Assembly: GCF_905220415.1 (NCBI RefSeq)
Contig: NC_059548.1
Span: forward strand, 9,178,501 to 9,242,500
Length of the DNA stretch: 64,000 nt
Direction of reading: 5' to 3'
Source of the DNA: Colias croceus
Taxonomy: Eukaryota; Arthropoda; Insecta; Lepidoptera; Pieridae
The translations under genes and the position numbers were made by a program. Of this stretch, positions 38,510-50,453 are shown piece by piece (position 1 is the stretch's first letter; every line of letters starts with the position of its first letter). The notes below the pieces were generated by a model, which saw nothing but the letters and a program-made list of their open reading frames with translations, had not been told where the DNA came from and did not search any database.

Positions 38510-39919
38510 ATGTCACAACTAAGCGCTCTAAAAGATTTTCCGCAAAATTTAATTACGGATCAACAACTTTACGAACACTTCCAAAGAAAGTCTCGCGCGG
38601 CACGTCATTGTGTGCGAACGTTAGCAATGGCTGACGTGAACGGGTCAACGACCTCCAACATGTTAAAGTGCGCGAACTGTAATGTAGTTATAAACGAGGT
38701 TCTGGCCTTTATTCAGAACAAGTGTGATGTGATGGACGAAGATTCAATGATCAGACTGTGTATCACGGCGTTTAAACCGGAAGAAATTAGTGCAGCAAAA
38801 AATCTTTTGTTTACCTCTGTCAAGACAACGGGAAGAAACATCAACCGTAAAAGGGAGGGAAAAACTCAAAGAGAAATAGAAGACATAATTTCACTAATAA
38901 AACAGAAAGATCCTGAAGAATTGCCGATTTTTGTCGCCCGTGACCTACAAAAATTACCCCCGGTCACTTTTGATCACCTGGACGCAACACGGATATTGAA
39001 GGACCTTATTTTACTCAAACACGAGATTGAGACTATTAAGGAAACATATACACATGTTGACCAGTTTTCGAGATTACAAAATGAAGTCATTAATCTTCAG
39101 CAAGCATCCATGGTTAATTATTTTGAACGGGACAACTTTGTCAACAGAAAACGAGGTACCACGAATCGTATGTTAGACAGCTCAGAACTCAATTGCGAAA
39201 GTGGTCCCTCAGGAATTATTCATATAACACAGGAGCCGGTGATCGTTAATAATCATTCCACCGTTATTGATAAGGAGGTAAATCAACACAATCAAGCGCG
39301 GCGCTCACTGTCCCTGTCTCGCTCGCGCGCACCGCTGTCTGGTGACGATCTCTCTGTCGCACACAGCCCAAGTATTGCGCGTGCGGCGGTACTCACCGAG
39401 GAACAAACGCAGGACACTTCGACTAGCGCGGTGACTAATACCTCTGAATGTATAGGTGCAACAAACAATCAGCTGATTCGAGCGCCCCAGACGCAGAACG
39501 CCTTATCTACGCAGAATAAAGACGACGAATGGCAAGTTGTACAAAGAAAAAGGTACCGGAATCGATTTATAGGTAAAAAAGGAACGTGCACCGAAAGAAG
39601 TGAAAGTTTTAAGGCCGCAAATATCACTGTCCCTTTATTTATAAATAACGTTCATAAGGAAACTTGCGAGAATCACATAGTTGCGTACATAAAAAGCAAA
39701 ACAAACATTGATATAACACTACAGAAGATCGAACCCAAGCGAGAGAAACAATACAACTCATATAAAATGTATGTTCCTAGGGAGAAACTGAGTTTGTTTT
39801 TGGACTGCAGTTTATGGCCTGACGGTATAACTTTTCGTCGTTTCGTGCATTTTAGCAGACGGGATCTAGACAGACGTAAGAAATCTGATATTAGTGCCAA
39901 AATAAATCTAAATGGGTAG
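38510..39919 (+). CDS. LINE ORF1 protein
   Basis: 469 residues, intact. It starts MSQLSALKDFPQNLITDQQL. A CANC motif (about 53-56) opens a conserved N-terminal block (CNVVINEVLAFIQNKCDVMD onward to ISLIKQKDPEELPIFVARDL), followed by a helical stretch, a long Ser-rich linker, and a basic C-terminal part (from about 340) of the kind that binds RNA. ORF1 proteins package element RNA. Its start codon lies in the target duplication made by the inserted LINE, so it now stands just after that LINE's polyA tail. ORF1 overlaps ORF2 by 8 nt (ATGGGTAG). Confidence 0.85.
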   Translation: MSQLSALKDFPQNLITDQQLYEHFQRKSRAARHCVRTLAMADVNGSTTSNMLKCANCNVVINEVLAFIQNKCDVMDEDSMIRLCITAFKPEEISAAKNLLFTSVKTTGRNINRKREGKTQREIEDIISLIKQKDPEELPIFVARDLQKLPPVTFDHLDATRILKDLILLKHEIETIKETYTHVDQFSRLQNEVINLQQASMVNYFERDNFVNRKRGTTNRMLDSSELNCESGPSGIIHITQEPVIVNNHSTVIDKEVNQHNQARRSLSLSRSRAPLSGDDLSVAHSPSIARAAVLTEEQTQDTSTSAVTNTSECIGATNNQLIRAPQTQNALSTQNKDDEWQVVQRKRYRNRFIGKKGTCTERSESFKAANITVPLFINNVHKETCENHIVAYIKSKTNIDITLQKIEPKREKQYNSYKMYVPREKLSLFLDCSLWPDGITFRRFVHFSRRDLDRRKKSDISAKINLNG

Positions 39920-42754
39920 TACAACCAACAAGGAAAGTTTAAGTTTTATCAGTTTCAATTGTAAGTCTTTTAAAAGATCCTCAGAGTGTGTTAGACAGCT
40001 ATGCCTCACCGCTGATATTATTGCGCTTCAAGAAACTTGGCTCTTGCCACACGAGATACCTGAACTCGGTAATATAAACAAAGACTTTGGTTTTTACGGC
40101 AAATCTGCGGTTGACCTATCAAGCGGTATACTGCGCGGGCGGCCATATGGCGGCGTAGCACTTTTATGGAGAAACAGTAAGTGTAATGATGTGTCTGTAA
40201 TTCCGTGTGAAAGTGACCGAATAAGTGCAATTAAGGTGAGTGTGTCGGAACGGTTAATACTCGTTTTTTCCATCTATATGCCTACCGACTCTTCTGACAA
40301 TCTTTTGGAATTTGTTCAATGTTTAAGCGAAATTACGTCAATAGTTGAGACTAGTAATATTGAAAATGTATTTATCATGGGGGACTTTAACGCTCATCCG
40401 GGGGAATTGTTTGGTAATGAACTTCAAAATTTTTGTAATGAACAAAATTGGATGTGTGTAGACCTAAAGATGTTGGGATCAATTTCAAATACCCATACTT
40501 TTGTGAGTGAAGCGCACGGCAGCCGCAGGTGGTTGGACCACTGTGTGGTTACTGATGCTGCTTTAAGGACAGTTTCTTCAGTAAGGGTATGCTACGACAT
40601 TTTCTGGTCTGATCACTATCCAATTGAGATTCAGTGTAACTTAAAATCTGTTTGTAGAATAATTAAGCCACCGTTCACGAAAACAAATAAAGTTCTATGG
40701 GGAGATAGAGATTTGAGTCAAACAGATAAGTATACTACATGTTGTAACAATAAACTAAGAGAATTAGGCTTCCCTCATGAATTCCAACAATGTTGTGATA
40801 GCATCTGTAACGATAGTAGCAAGGATCACTTGGCAGCGATAGACGCACTTTATGGTGACATTGTAACAGCGTTACAGGAGGCGGCTGTTGACAGCTATGT
40901 GGGGCGCGGGGGTAGTGGTGGACGGCACCGCGCTCGTCATATTGTCGGCTGGAATAAGCATGTCCGTGACGCTCACAGGGTGGCTCGGCAGAAGTTTTTA
41001 AACTGGGTATCTCATGGACGACCTAGATCTGGTAACATTTATAATGAAATGTATGAAGCTAGAAAAAAATTCAAAACCAAATTACGTTATTGTCAGAATA
41101 ACCAGGAACTTATAAAAATGAATATTTTAGCTACTAAACATAAAAATAAAGATTTTAAAGGATTTTGGCAACAGACAAAACAGTTAAACCCAAGACCTAG
41201 CGTCCCTGTGAGTATCAACGGCATCAGCAATACAAAAGATATTGCAAATTTGTTTAGACGTCACTTTCAAGTGGAGTCTCCGCTAAAAGGTGAACAGACC
41301 AGGGATGCGGGGGTCGTCGTGTCCGTGGTGCCTGAGCGGGTCACAGCAAAACAAGTTGCTCTAATAATAAAAGGCATGACTAGAGGGAAGTCGCCCGGAC
41401 ACGATGGCCTCAGCATCGAACATTTTCAGCATGCGGGGCCACACCTCCCGAGACTTTTAGGACTTTTATTTACGCTCTGTATAAGACATTCCTATCTGCC
41501 AAATGAGCTGATGAAGACGGTGGTAGTGCCTATAATTAAAAACAAGACTGGAGATAATTCCGACAAGTGCAACTACCGCCCGATATCATTAGCTACAGCC
41601 ACAGCTAAGGTACTTGATGGACTGCTTGAGAGACAGCTTAAAGAACACCTAAATTTAAATGACGCTCAGTTCGGTTTTAGACCTAGACTTTCGACAGAAT
41701 GTGCGGTGATGTCTCTCAAGCAGACTGTCAGGTATTACACAGATAGGAGCACGCCCGTGTATGCAGCCTTTCTCGATCTCTCCAAGGCTTTTGACCTGGT
41801 TAGGTACGATATTCTCTGGCGTAAATTGAAGGATACAGGTGTGCCAGGTGAGTTAGTCAATATCTTTAAATACTGGTATGACCGCAAACTAACCGGGTCA
41901 AATGGCTTGGTGAATTTTCTGACGAGTACGGCTTGGAGTGTGGGGTGAGACAAGGGGGATTAACATCCCCTTCTCTCTTCAACTTGTACGTGAACGGGCT
42001 GATTGTTGAGCTGAGCAGCATCGGAGTAGGATGCTCGATTGATGGTCACTGCATCAACAGTATTAGCTATGCAGATGACATGGTGTTGCTCAGCCCATCA
42101 AGAGCCGCGCTCAGAAAGCTGATAGGCGTGTGTGAGGAGTATGCGAGGGTACACGGTCTCAAATACAATGCTCAGAAAAGTGAGCTCCTGGTATTTAAAG
42201 CCAGGGGTCGTAAAACGGGGGAGGTGGCACCTGTCCTGCTTAACGGTGTCGCTCTTCGAAGAGTGACTGAGTTTAAATACCTCGGCCATGTGGTCACCGA
42301 GGATTTAAAAGACGATAAGGATATTGAAAGAGAAAGGAGGGCGATGGCGGTCCGCTGTAACATGTTGGCACGCAGATTTGCGAGGTGTAGTTTAGAGGTT
42401 AAGATCACCCTGTTTAAATCATTCTGCCAAACGCTCTACACCTGCAATCTGTGGGTCAACTACACGCAGCGGGCCATCAACGCTCTCCGAGTACAATATA
42501 ATAACGCGTTCAGGGTGCTGGTGGGGCTTCCGCGCTACTGTAGTGCATCTGCGATGTTTGCGCATGCGCACACAGACGGCTTTCACACAGTGATACGGCG
42601 CCGCATCGCTTCGCTGATGTTCCGTACTCGTGGGAGTCCCAACACCATCCTGAACGTGCTCAGTCACAAGTTGGACAGTCCCCTTCTGAGGCACTGGGTT
42701 CAAGCACAAGTGCGTGTGCCTGGGGCCCCAGAGGGTGGTAAATACCTAAATTAG
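39912..42754 (+). pseudogene. LINE ORF2: endonuclease and reverse transcriptase, one frameshift
   Basis: The first frame runs 39912-41948, the second continues to 42754. The endonuclease has SFNCKSFKRS, ALQETWL (catalytic Glu), MGDFNAH and SDHYPIE. The reverse transcriptase has the fingers motif NYRPISLATATAKVLDGL, FGFRP, AFLDLSKAFD and the catalytic YADDMVLLSPS. The frame is lost between about 41885 and 41900 (after YWYDRK): the sequence reads through to NGLVNFL in the old frame, but continues as VKWLGEFSDEYGLECGVRQG in the other, as expected for a 1-nt deletion. A domain of about 170 residues follows YADD to the stop. All catalytic residues remain, so the copy is a recent one with a single lesion, or the lesion is a sequencing error. 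Confidence 0.87.
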
Positions 42755-43060
42755 TAAAATTATTTTTGATTGAAGTAGCTAATTACAATTATTTTATTTT
42801 AAAATTTTCAATTTCAAATTGTATCAAATTTTATTATTTTAATATTGGTCCAATTAATTTAATTTATTTTATTTTATCGATTTTAATGTTTTGTATGTAG
42901 AAATTTTGCAATTTAATTTTTATTTTTATTTGATTTTTATTTATTACTTTATTTTATTTTGACTTATTGATTTTTTTATTTGAAACTGAATGTTCTTGTA
43001 TGGGAAATACTCCTGAAATAAATCAATTTTATTTTTTTATTTTATTTATTTATTTAAAGA

Positions 43061-43433
43061 ACACATACCGCAATAAGACATTGGTATTCAATTTTAAGTA
43101 AGAACAACCGATATCGTTTGTAAATTAATGTAAATGGTGATAACTCTGATTATTAATTAGTAATTTGATTTTTGAAAAAAAAAATGCCGATTTTAGTCAA
43201 AATTTATATTTTTCTAACAAGATCCTTATCATCCAAATTCGACCTTGGTGAGAAAAATTGACATTTCTAATGAAAATTAACAAAAAATTAAATGATTTTA
43301 TTAAATACTGTAAAATAGTATATAATTCTTCCATTTACTGTATCACAAAATTCTTCATAGATTTTTAGATATTCGTACTACACCAATTACATCACCCTGT
43401 ATTTATAAACAATTGCAAAATATGACACATACA
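43061..43433. other. intergenic, nothing recognised
   Basis: AT-rich sequence between the LINE tail and the MITE. Confidence 0.4.
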
Positions 43434-43435
43434 TA

Positions 43436-43656
43436 GGCCGGGAGATACTGACACAAAATTTCGGGTCATTTGTAACAGAATGGCCGTTCTACAGAGGTCT
43501 TATTACGCAATGACAAAAAGAAAAATGATGGTCAGAACGCTGGTACCGGCGGACTAGTCGCGTGGGCGTAAGTCACACTCGTCGGATAAGTAAGACCCCT
43601 CTAGACCGCCATCCTGTTACAAATGACCCGAAATTTTGTGTCAGTATCTCCCGGCC
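43436..43656. mobile_element. 221-bp MITE with 45-bp inverted ends and TA duplication
   Basis: Ends ggccgggagatactgacaca, continuing to tttgtaacag on both sides; TA at 43434-43435 and 43657-43658. This fits a Tc1/mariner-type non-autonomous element. Confidence 0.85.
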
Positions 43657-43659
43657 TAA

Positions 43660-44510
43660 CATGTGCAATGTGTAAATGTGTTGACGTTCCAGCTCTTCTT
43701 AATATACTTTATAGAGTGAAAGTGTAACATATGTTTGTTGTACTAGTTACGCATAGAATGAATCTATGTGTATTAAAATAAAATCTACAGAGCCAAAATA
43801 TTTAATTATAATAATACATTTATTGTCTACGTTTTAGAACACTCAGAAGGAATTCTTAATCAACAATATTCAAACCAAATCAAACATAAAAAACGCCTTT
43901 ATAAAATAATATGCACACAAATTAGTAAAAAAATATAAACGAAAAGCTTTGAAAAATCCTTTTTTTATACGTTCGTAAAATCCAGATGCCGAGGATGCCC
44001 GTGACAAATAGAATACATTGAAATGTTACATTTTTGAGCTTAGCATGCAGAATTCAACGCATGCAATGTTATTTTTTAATAACTGACGTTAAAAAATGTA
44101 CATGCACAGCATTTTTGCAACGCCAATCTTTTTATAGGTAAAAAGAGAAGTTTTAAAACTAAATTTGAATTTAAAAACAACATAATTGACATATATTGTA
44201 ATTACGTACAACGGTATCAACATTGATACCTACTATTTGCATTCTCTACAATATCTGGAACATGAAGAAACCTCAACACTTTTTATCGTAAAATAAATAA
44301 GGAAAACAATTCTCAATTTCAACACCCACTTGTCAAATCACCCCTATACAAAACGAGTCGTAAATTATAAAGATAATTGTTTAAAAGAGCGAACAATAAA
44401 ACATTTCATAAATTCAACGCCATTTCAAAATTACACCGTTCGTTTAGCAGCTGTTAGCAACGCATTTGAAATTTAAGTCAATAATTGCAATTACTGGTTT
44501 TTTAAGCTAT
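43660..44510. other. intergenic, nothing recognised
   Basis: AT-rich; no repeat or gene recognised. Confidence 0.45.
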
Positions 44511-44511
44511 A

Positions 44512-44665
44512 ACATAGCTTCTATCGCGGGCCTTGAGCGCGGGGACCGAATCGAGAAATTCCGTAACGAAAAAACCTCACGCTCCCCACTCCGACAGGCG
44601 GAGGTGTGGCTTGAAGGCAAAGCATGCAATAGCTTTACCGCGGCAGTTCCCAAGTGCCACACGTC
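44512..44665. repeat. GC-rich interspersed repeat, inverted copy of 18698-18882
   Basis: agcttctatcgcgggccttg, aggtgtggcttgaaggcaaa and agctttaccgcggcagttcc match the copy at 18698 in reverse, with few changes. Confidence 0.72.
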
Positions 44666-44987
44666 GTTTTTTTTTTACCATAATATGACACCATAGATAC
44701 ACTCGAAGTTTGTCAATTTATTCCTTCATATTATGAATATCACAATCTTCTGGTTGAATTTACTATTTGATTGAATGACTGGCGCCTTCATTAAATGACG
44801 AAATTTAATTGAATGACTAGGCCGAACGTTGATTTAACACGCGTCACTCAACGTCCAACTAGAGTGACATGAACATACCTATTGGTAAATCATATCGCTC
44901 ATGATACGACCACTGAGAATAATTTTTGAAATCCAATAATTAAAGTTTTATTATTGGACAAAGCATTGTAATTTACTATTATCATAT

Positions 44988-45215
44988 AACTAGATTTCCG
45001 CCCGCGGCTCCGCCCGCTTTTTTTGTTAAAAAAACCTGCATAGTTCTCGTTCCTATGGGATTTCTATAATAAAAAGTGGCATAAATCTTTTTCTGGGTCT
45101 GGAGCTACCTGTACCTACATACCAAATTTCAGTGGTTCGGTTCAGTGGTATTTGCGTGAAAGACATCCATCTATCCCCACAAACTTTCGCATTTATAATA
45201 GTAGGATATTAACGT
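44988..45215 (-). mobile_element. CTAGT-type interspersed repeat
   Basis: actagatttccgcccgcggc, tagttctcgttcctatggga, and tttcgcatttataatagtag at the head, reversed. Confidence 0.68.
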
Positions 45216-45724
45216 TCCAAATTTGAATAGGAATACAATTTCTACCACCTGGCGAGGCGATTTTAGTACAATATGAATTTGTAATGCTTTATACATTGAT
45301 CACGAAACTAACACAGATTTAAGGATTCGAATCGCCATTTGCAATATTGAAATCAGTACATAAAGTAAACTTTGATTTCATACATTTATAATATGTTCCC
45401 TACAAAATTTTCCACTTTACAAATTGATAAAAAAATATGATTTAATAGAGTATAATTCAATAAAAAATATCTAGATTGCCAACCAGGCTTAGTGCATCGT
45501 TCCGTGCAGGCTTATTCCAGAGATAGACCTAGTCAACATAGTACTTGAAAATTATGTAGCATGAAATGAGCTTCATAATTATACTGAAGTAACTATTTAA
45601 AATATTTTGCTCGTGGTATCTATACTGCGACGTATGTATGAAATTTATTTTATAACTTTATTATATAATTGCTAAATTAAATAATTTTAATTAATTTATT
45701 ATTATTGGCTCCTAATTTTATATT
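45216..45724. other. intergenic, nothing recognised
   Basis: AT-rich sequence. Confidence 0.4.
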
Positions 45725-45769
45725 ACCCGATTTGATTGTAATTTGGTCAAGAGATAGCTTGAGATCAGA

Positions 45770-45863
45770 AATGACATAAGTTTCATCCCGAAAATCCCAC
45801 GTAACGGTAACATGCGGAAGTTTTTTGACTACGCGAGCAAAGCCGCGGGCGGAAAGCTAGCTG
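45770..45863 (+). mobile_element. CTAGT-type interspersed repeat fragment
   Basis: cataagtttcatcccgaaaa, then gcgagcaaagccgcgggcgg and aaagctagct. Confidence 0.55.
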
Positions 45864-46332
45864 TCTATAAAAACATAATATCGTAGTATCTATTTGATAT
45901 AATGATTTATTTTCTGCTTTCGATACCAACTGCGAAATTACCTAAAAGTGCAACAAACATAAATGAAACCAGTGCACATAATTGTAAGCCAAACCATAAA
46001 CTATTAAATTAACATATTAATTATTACAGGTAATTATTCAAATAGTTAGATTTTAATTGTATTAGCGAAGCAAATAATAATATTCAATGCAAAATTAACG
46101 GCCCATAACACGGTCATAAAATAATGACCGATCACAATGGCTAATTAAGATTTACGACTGCAAGCAAGCTACTGGAAGAAGATATCTAGTGTTATAAATT
46201 TTTTTTATTTAAACCACTCTGTAGTTATTTATTATGAAAAATGTTATCATTTATTCTATAGTGCTGATATGGAAATAAAAATTGTTTTTTTACAGCAGTT
46301 AAGCATCTGTATCAGCAGTTAATAACTAGATA

Positions 46333-46515
46333 GATAGATCTATTAATATTATAAATGCGAAAGTTTTTAAGGATGGATAGATGGATGGTTGTTACTCGCA
46401 CGCAAATACCTACTACTGAACCGATTGCAATGAAATTTGGTATGTAGGTAGCTTAACACCCAGAATAAGTCATAGGCTAAAACTCCACAGGAACGAGAAA
46501 TATACGGTTAAGCCG
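46333..46515 (+). mobile_element. CTAGT-type interspersed repeat
   Basis: tagatctattaatattataa, aatgcgaaag, core gaaccgattgcaatgaaatt and a degraded tail near gccgcgagtaga. Confidence 0.6.
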
Positions 46516-46911
46516 CGAGTAGAATTCTAAACTTCTAGGTATATAGAGAAGATATTTTCGATATTTCAACAACAAATACTATCGTTTTTAATATCGTATT
46601 TCTCTCTATGGAAAAAACGGTATGGTTTACATAAATAATAAAATTATCCTTTACACTGCTCTATGCAATCAATTTCCAATTTGAACGTTTTATTAAATCG
46701 TATTTATCCTTCAATTCCATTACAATTTTAAAAGAATTGCAAATTAAAGAATAACATCGTTAATTAAACAGCTTATTGAATTGGAAATAATTTTCACAAC
46801 CGAAACATTTTTAATTGAATCATAATTACAGAGCAATAAAAACGAATGGACCAAACGGACCAGGAAATAGCCGAGCATTGCGTAAAATTTATCCACTTTA
46901 TTTTATACTAT

Positions 46912-47092
46912 ACTAGCTGTGCCCTGCGGTTTTACTCGCAGTGCTCCGCTCCCGTTGGTCTAATCGTGATGATGTTATAGCCTATAGCCTTCCTCGATAA
47001 ATGGGCTATCTAACAACGAAAGAATTTTTCAAATCGGACCAGTAGTTCCCGAGATTAGCGCGTTCAAAGTTTATAATATATTAAGTATAAAT
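46912..47092 (-). mobile_element. CTAGT-type interspersed repeat (gctgaagag subfamily)
   Basis: actagctgtgccctgcggtt, gctcccgttggtctaatcgt, cctcgataaatgggctatct core; the head is truncated. Confidence 0.7.
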
Positions 47093-47285
47093 TTGCCGCG
47101 TGGTTCCAACCGCGGATAAAACCACGAACAAAACAACCTCCAATTTTTTATTAAAAAGTAGCCTATGTTTAACCCTGGGTGTTGACCTATTTTCGTTCCA
47201 AATTTCATCAAATCAATGCTGCGGTTTTGGCTATGAAAACATACAGACTTTCGCATTATATTTTTTTTATAATATGAGTATGGAT
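47093..47285 (-). mobile_element. interspersed repeat fragment
   Basis: gccgcgtggttccaaccgcg then a body ending in tttcgcattatatttttttt: a diverged relative of the CTAGT-type repeats. Confidence 0.4.
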
Positions 47286-47332
47286 TCTATTTCATAAAAC
47301 TAATCCTATCCGAAGGTTACCTGACAGTTATC

Positions 47333-47436
47333 GCTTGAAAGCGATAAGGCCGCCTATTTATCACGTATCTTATATCTTTTTCTCTTTTCTTTTTCTTTTC
47401 TTCTGTATGTGTGTGTTAAATAAAGAATTTTGTAGG
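47333..47436 (+). mobile_element. 3' end of an RTE-type LINE (5'-truncated)
   Basis: tgaaagcgataaggccgcct, cttctgtatgtgtgtgttaa and ataaagaattttgtaggtat: same tail type as 26534-26658. Confidence 0.6.
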
Positions 47437-48283
47437 TATTGTATGGATGTATCAAGAAAATAACAAAATTCGAATGACTTGTACCAATATAGACAGCGAT
47501 ATATAACATTAAGTTACCACTACGACTCGATTCGCAATCGCTTCGACATCAAATATCAACCAATAAACTAAGTACTTTACGTTAGCTAGTGGCACGTACG
47601 TATTTCTCGATTTTGCAGCTATAAAAGTAACAAGAACGAATATTTTAAATTATTTAAAATAACCGAAGATACTTTTTAAAAGGACACCTTTATAATAAAC
47701 TGAATTATGGCAAAAAGCATTAACGCAATATATTTTCAAAGACAGGGGAAAACATAATTTTTAAAGAATTTTAAATGAACACTAAATATATCTGCCTTTA
47801 GTATTATGAATTAATATTTATCATTGTTTTGGATTATTATTCTTTTTCAAAATAGGATTGAACTTGTTTAAGAATCTAAAATAAAACAAAATTGTGCTAT
47901 AACTTCGACTTAGAATTTTAATAATAAATTACATAAATAAGTATTATTAAATAGTAACACGATTTTTGTATGTAAAATTACACCCACAAAAACAAATACA
48001 AGTAACATTTAATTATTCTCTCAATATAATAAAACCGCAAATACCAATAAACTAAATTCCACTCTAACCTCATAATATAATTCAAATTTAACAATGACAA
48101 AGGCATTAATACGATCTAGAACATAGCTTTTAATCCAATATATGGACAAAATAATTAGTCAAATTTTATAATTGCAACTTCAGCCTACGCATTTTGTATA
48201 ATGTGTTTTACCCTTAATAAAATGACTAAGTTTTAACTTTTATTTGAAAAGTTATTTTTAGGCACGTAAAGAAAGTGAACTTA
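47437..48283. other. intergenic, nothing recognised
   Basis: AT-rich, no recognised features. Confidence 0.45.
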
Positions 48284-48285
48284 TA

Positions 48286-48633
48286 GTCTGGGATACATCG
48301 CCCATTTTTGAGAGTGATTACTATCAAGCTAATTTTCCGTGAGTAGCTTTATTTTGATGAGACGCCCAATAATATCCTGTACGGAACTCTCGATTGTGGT
48401 AGCTAACAGAGGTAATTTAGATAATTATCTTGAGATTGAACAAAAAAAAAATCAGTTAGTAATAAATATTTGAGAACCATAGAATCGACATATTTTATCC
48501 TTGTTACCTCTGTTAGCTACCACAATCGAGAGTTCCGTTCAGGAAATTATTGGGCGTCTCATCAAAATAAAGCTACTCACGGAAAATTAGCTTGATAGTA
48601 ATCACTCGCAAAAATGGGCGATGTATCCCAGAC
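48286..48633. mobile_element. 348-bp MITE with about 135-bp inverted ends and TA duplication
   Basis: Ends gtctgggatacatcgcccat; the arms continue through gagacgcccaataat and tagctaccacaatcgagagt (reversed) with few mismatches. TA flanks both sides (48284-48285 and 48634-48635). Nearly the whole element is two arms, so its RNA would fold into a long hairpin. Confidence 0.87.
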
Positions 48634-48849
48634 TATTATTTATAATGTACCTAATGATAATTCAGCCTATAATAAAAACAATAAATACATACCATAGTGA
48701 CATCCAACCCTTGTACTGATCTGACATAAATGATATCCCTTTCGACTCATACCCAAAATATACAAAACAAATACATTATGTTTCATCTCACGGGGAAACT
48801 TTCCCCCATACGTTGCAATACAAACATTCATCATCCACCAACATCCATA

Positions 48850-49016
48850 TCTATACTCATATTATAAAGCTGTAGTTTGTTTGTTTGCTTGAACGCTCTA
48901 ATCTCAGGAACGAAGAGTTCGATTTGAAATATTCTTTCAGTGTTAGATAGCCTATAATATATCACGCTAAGACGTAGCGAAGCAATGCGGGTAAAACCGC
49001 GGGGCACAGCTAGTAT
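48850..49016 (+). mobile_element. CTAGT-type interspersed repeat (gctgaagag subfamily)
   Basis: tctatactcatattataaag, ctgtagtttgtttgtttgct, tail aaaaccgcggggcacagcta then gt. Confidence 0.72.
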
Positions 49017-49049
49017 AACATAATAGATATGGGCGGTATATGGACTAAC

Positions 49050-49310
49050 TAGGTTCCCGCCCGCGGCTTTGCCCGCGCAGTCATAGAAAAACCCGCATAG
49101 TTCCCGTTCCCGTGGGATTTCCGGGTTACGTCATGATATTTTTATCCCGGGATACTTTTTATCCCGGGATAAAAATATCATGTCCTTTCTCGGGTATCAA
49201 AATATCTCCGTACCAAATTTCATGAAAATTGGTTCAGTAGCTTAGGCGTAATTGAGTAATAGACAGACAGACAGAGTTACTTTCGCATTTATAATATTAG
49301 TATGGATGTC
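49050..49310 (-). mobile_element. CTAGT-type interspersed repeat (gcgaaagtaactctgtctgtc subfamily)
   Basis: ggttcccgcccgcggctttg, tagttcccgttcccgtggga, an internal inverted tatcccgggata pair, and ataatattagtatggatg head, reversed. Confidence 0.75.
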
Positions 49311-49522
49311 ACCGTCGTCAAGTCAATACAAGAAAGTCATCGTCTCATAAGTTGAATTTTTGAATGTTGAATTCGAGAATCTCTCCACCTCGGCCGCCAT
49401 CGAAACCGTTTCCTTTGATTTTGACCTACTTTAAAGGGACAGTTTTAAATCAAACTTAAGTTCAAAAAAAAAATATATATTCAAACATACGAAACTATAA
49501 ACCATTACGGAATATATTAAAT

Positions 49523-49695
49523 AACTAGCGGTCCGCCCCGGCTTCGCCCGTGGTACATATTTACGTTTTCTCTACATAAGAACCATCCTCGTACTTCAAG
49601 GAATATAATAAAAAAAGAATTATCGAAATCGATTCAGCCGTTCACACGTGATGGCGTGACAACGCGAAACGGGTTTCATTTTTATATATATAGAT
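49523..49695 (-). mobile_element. CTAGT-type interspersed repeat (ggtccgccccggcttcgcc subfamily)
   Basis: aactagcggtccgccccggc, cgtacttcaaggaatataat, ending tatatatagat. Confidence 0.75.
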
Positions 49696-50009
49696 ATAAT
49701 TTATATCGCAGTATACAATAATTATTATAGAGAGAAAGCCAAGAGTCCTGTTTTATATTTATAAAGCAAAGAGATTTTCAAATTAGGCCAATTTTAAGCT
49801 GGGTCACTTGAGTACTCTTTATACCCTCTGTTCCTTAAGGATGTTAAAATCTTTTTGTTTCAACAGTCCCTCTTATTTTTTATACGAAAGCGTTTTCCAA
49901 AAATAACTTGGCAATAAAATAACATGAAAGTTGAAGCGTTTTATGAGATGTTTTTCATGTACACAAAGATTATTACCTATTTGTTTTATCTTTTTCTATA
50001 TAATATAAG

Positions 50010-50293
50010 TAGCTTTTCGCCCGCGTCTTCGCCCGCGTTTTCGAAGGAAAACCCGCATAGTTCCCGTTCCCGTGGGATTTCCGGGATAAAACCTATCCTG
50101 TGTGTTAATCCAAGTTACCCTCTATATGTGTGCTAAATTTTATTAAAATCGGTTCAGTAGTTTATGCGTGAAAACCATACATACATACATACAAACTTTT
50201 CCTCTTTATAATTTATATTATAATTATAATTATCTTAGTATAATATATCTATATATCTTATATATCTCTTTATAATTATTATTAGTATAGAGA
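50010..50293 (-). mobile_element. CTAGT-type interspersed repeat (gttcccgttcccg subfamily)
   Basis: gtagcttttcgcccgcgtct, tagttcccgttcccgtggga, cagtagtttatgcgtgaaaa, then an AT repeat stretch and attagtatagag. Confidence 0.72.
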
Positions 50294-50295
50294 AT

Positions 50296-50453
50296 AATGA
50301 ATCGCTTAATGTGTTGGTAAGCGCAAAACTCGAGAATGACTGAACCGATTTCGTTAATTCTTTTTTTATAGTATTCGTTGAACTTCGAGGATAGTTCTTA
50401 TGGAGAGAAACGTAATCATGTATCGCGGGCGAAGCCGGGGCGGTCCACTAGTT
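50296..50453 (+). mobile_element. CTAGT-type interspersed repeat (ggtccgccccggcttcgcc subfamily)
   Basis: gaatcgcttaatgtgttggt, actgaaccgatttcgttaat, tail cgggcgaagccggggcggtc then cactagt. Confidence 0.7.

Larger units (their letters stand above)
38510..43060 (+). mobile_element. non-LTR retrotransposon (APE-type, CR1/Jockey-like), nearly full length
   Basis: Two overlapping frames (ORF1 and ORF2) are followed by an AT-rich 3' region that ends near 43020-43060 in aataaatcaattttattttt and attt repeats. Microsatellite-like 3' ends and an AP-type endonuclease place it among CR1/Jockey-like elements. The exact clade needs a search. Confidence 0.85.
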
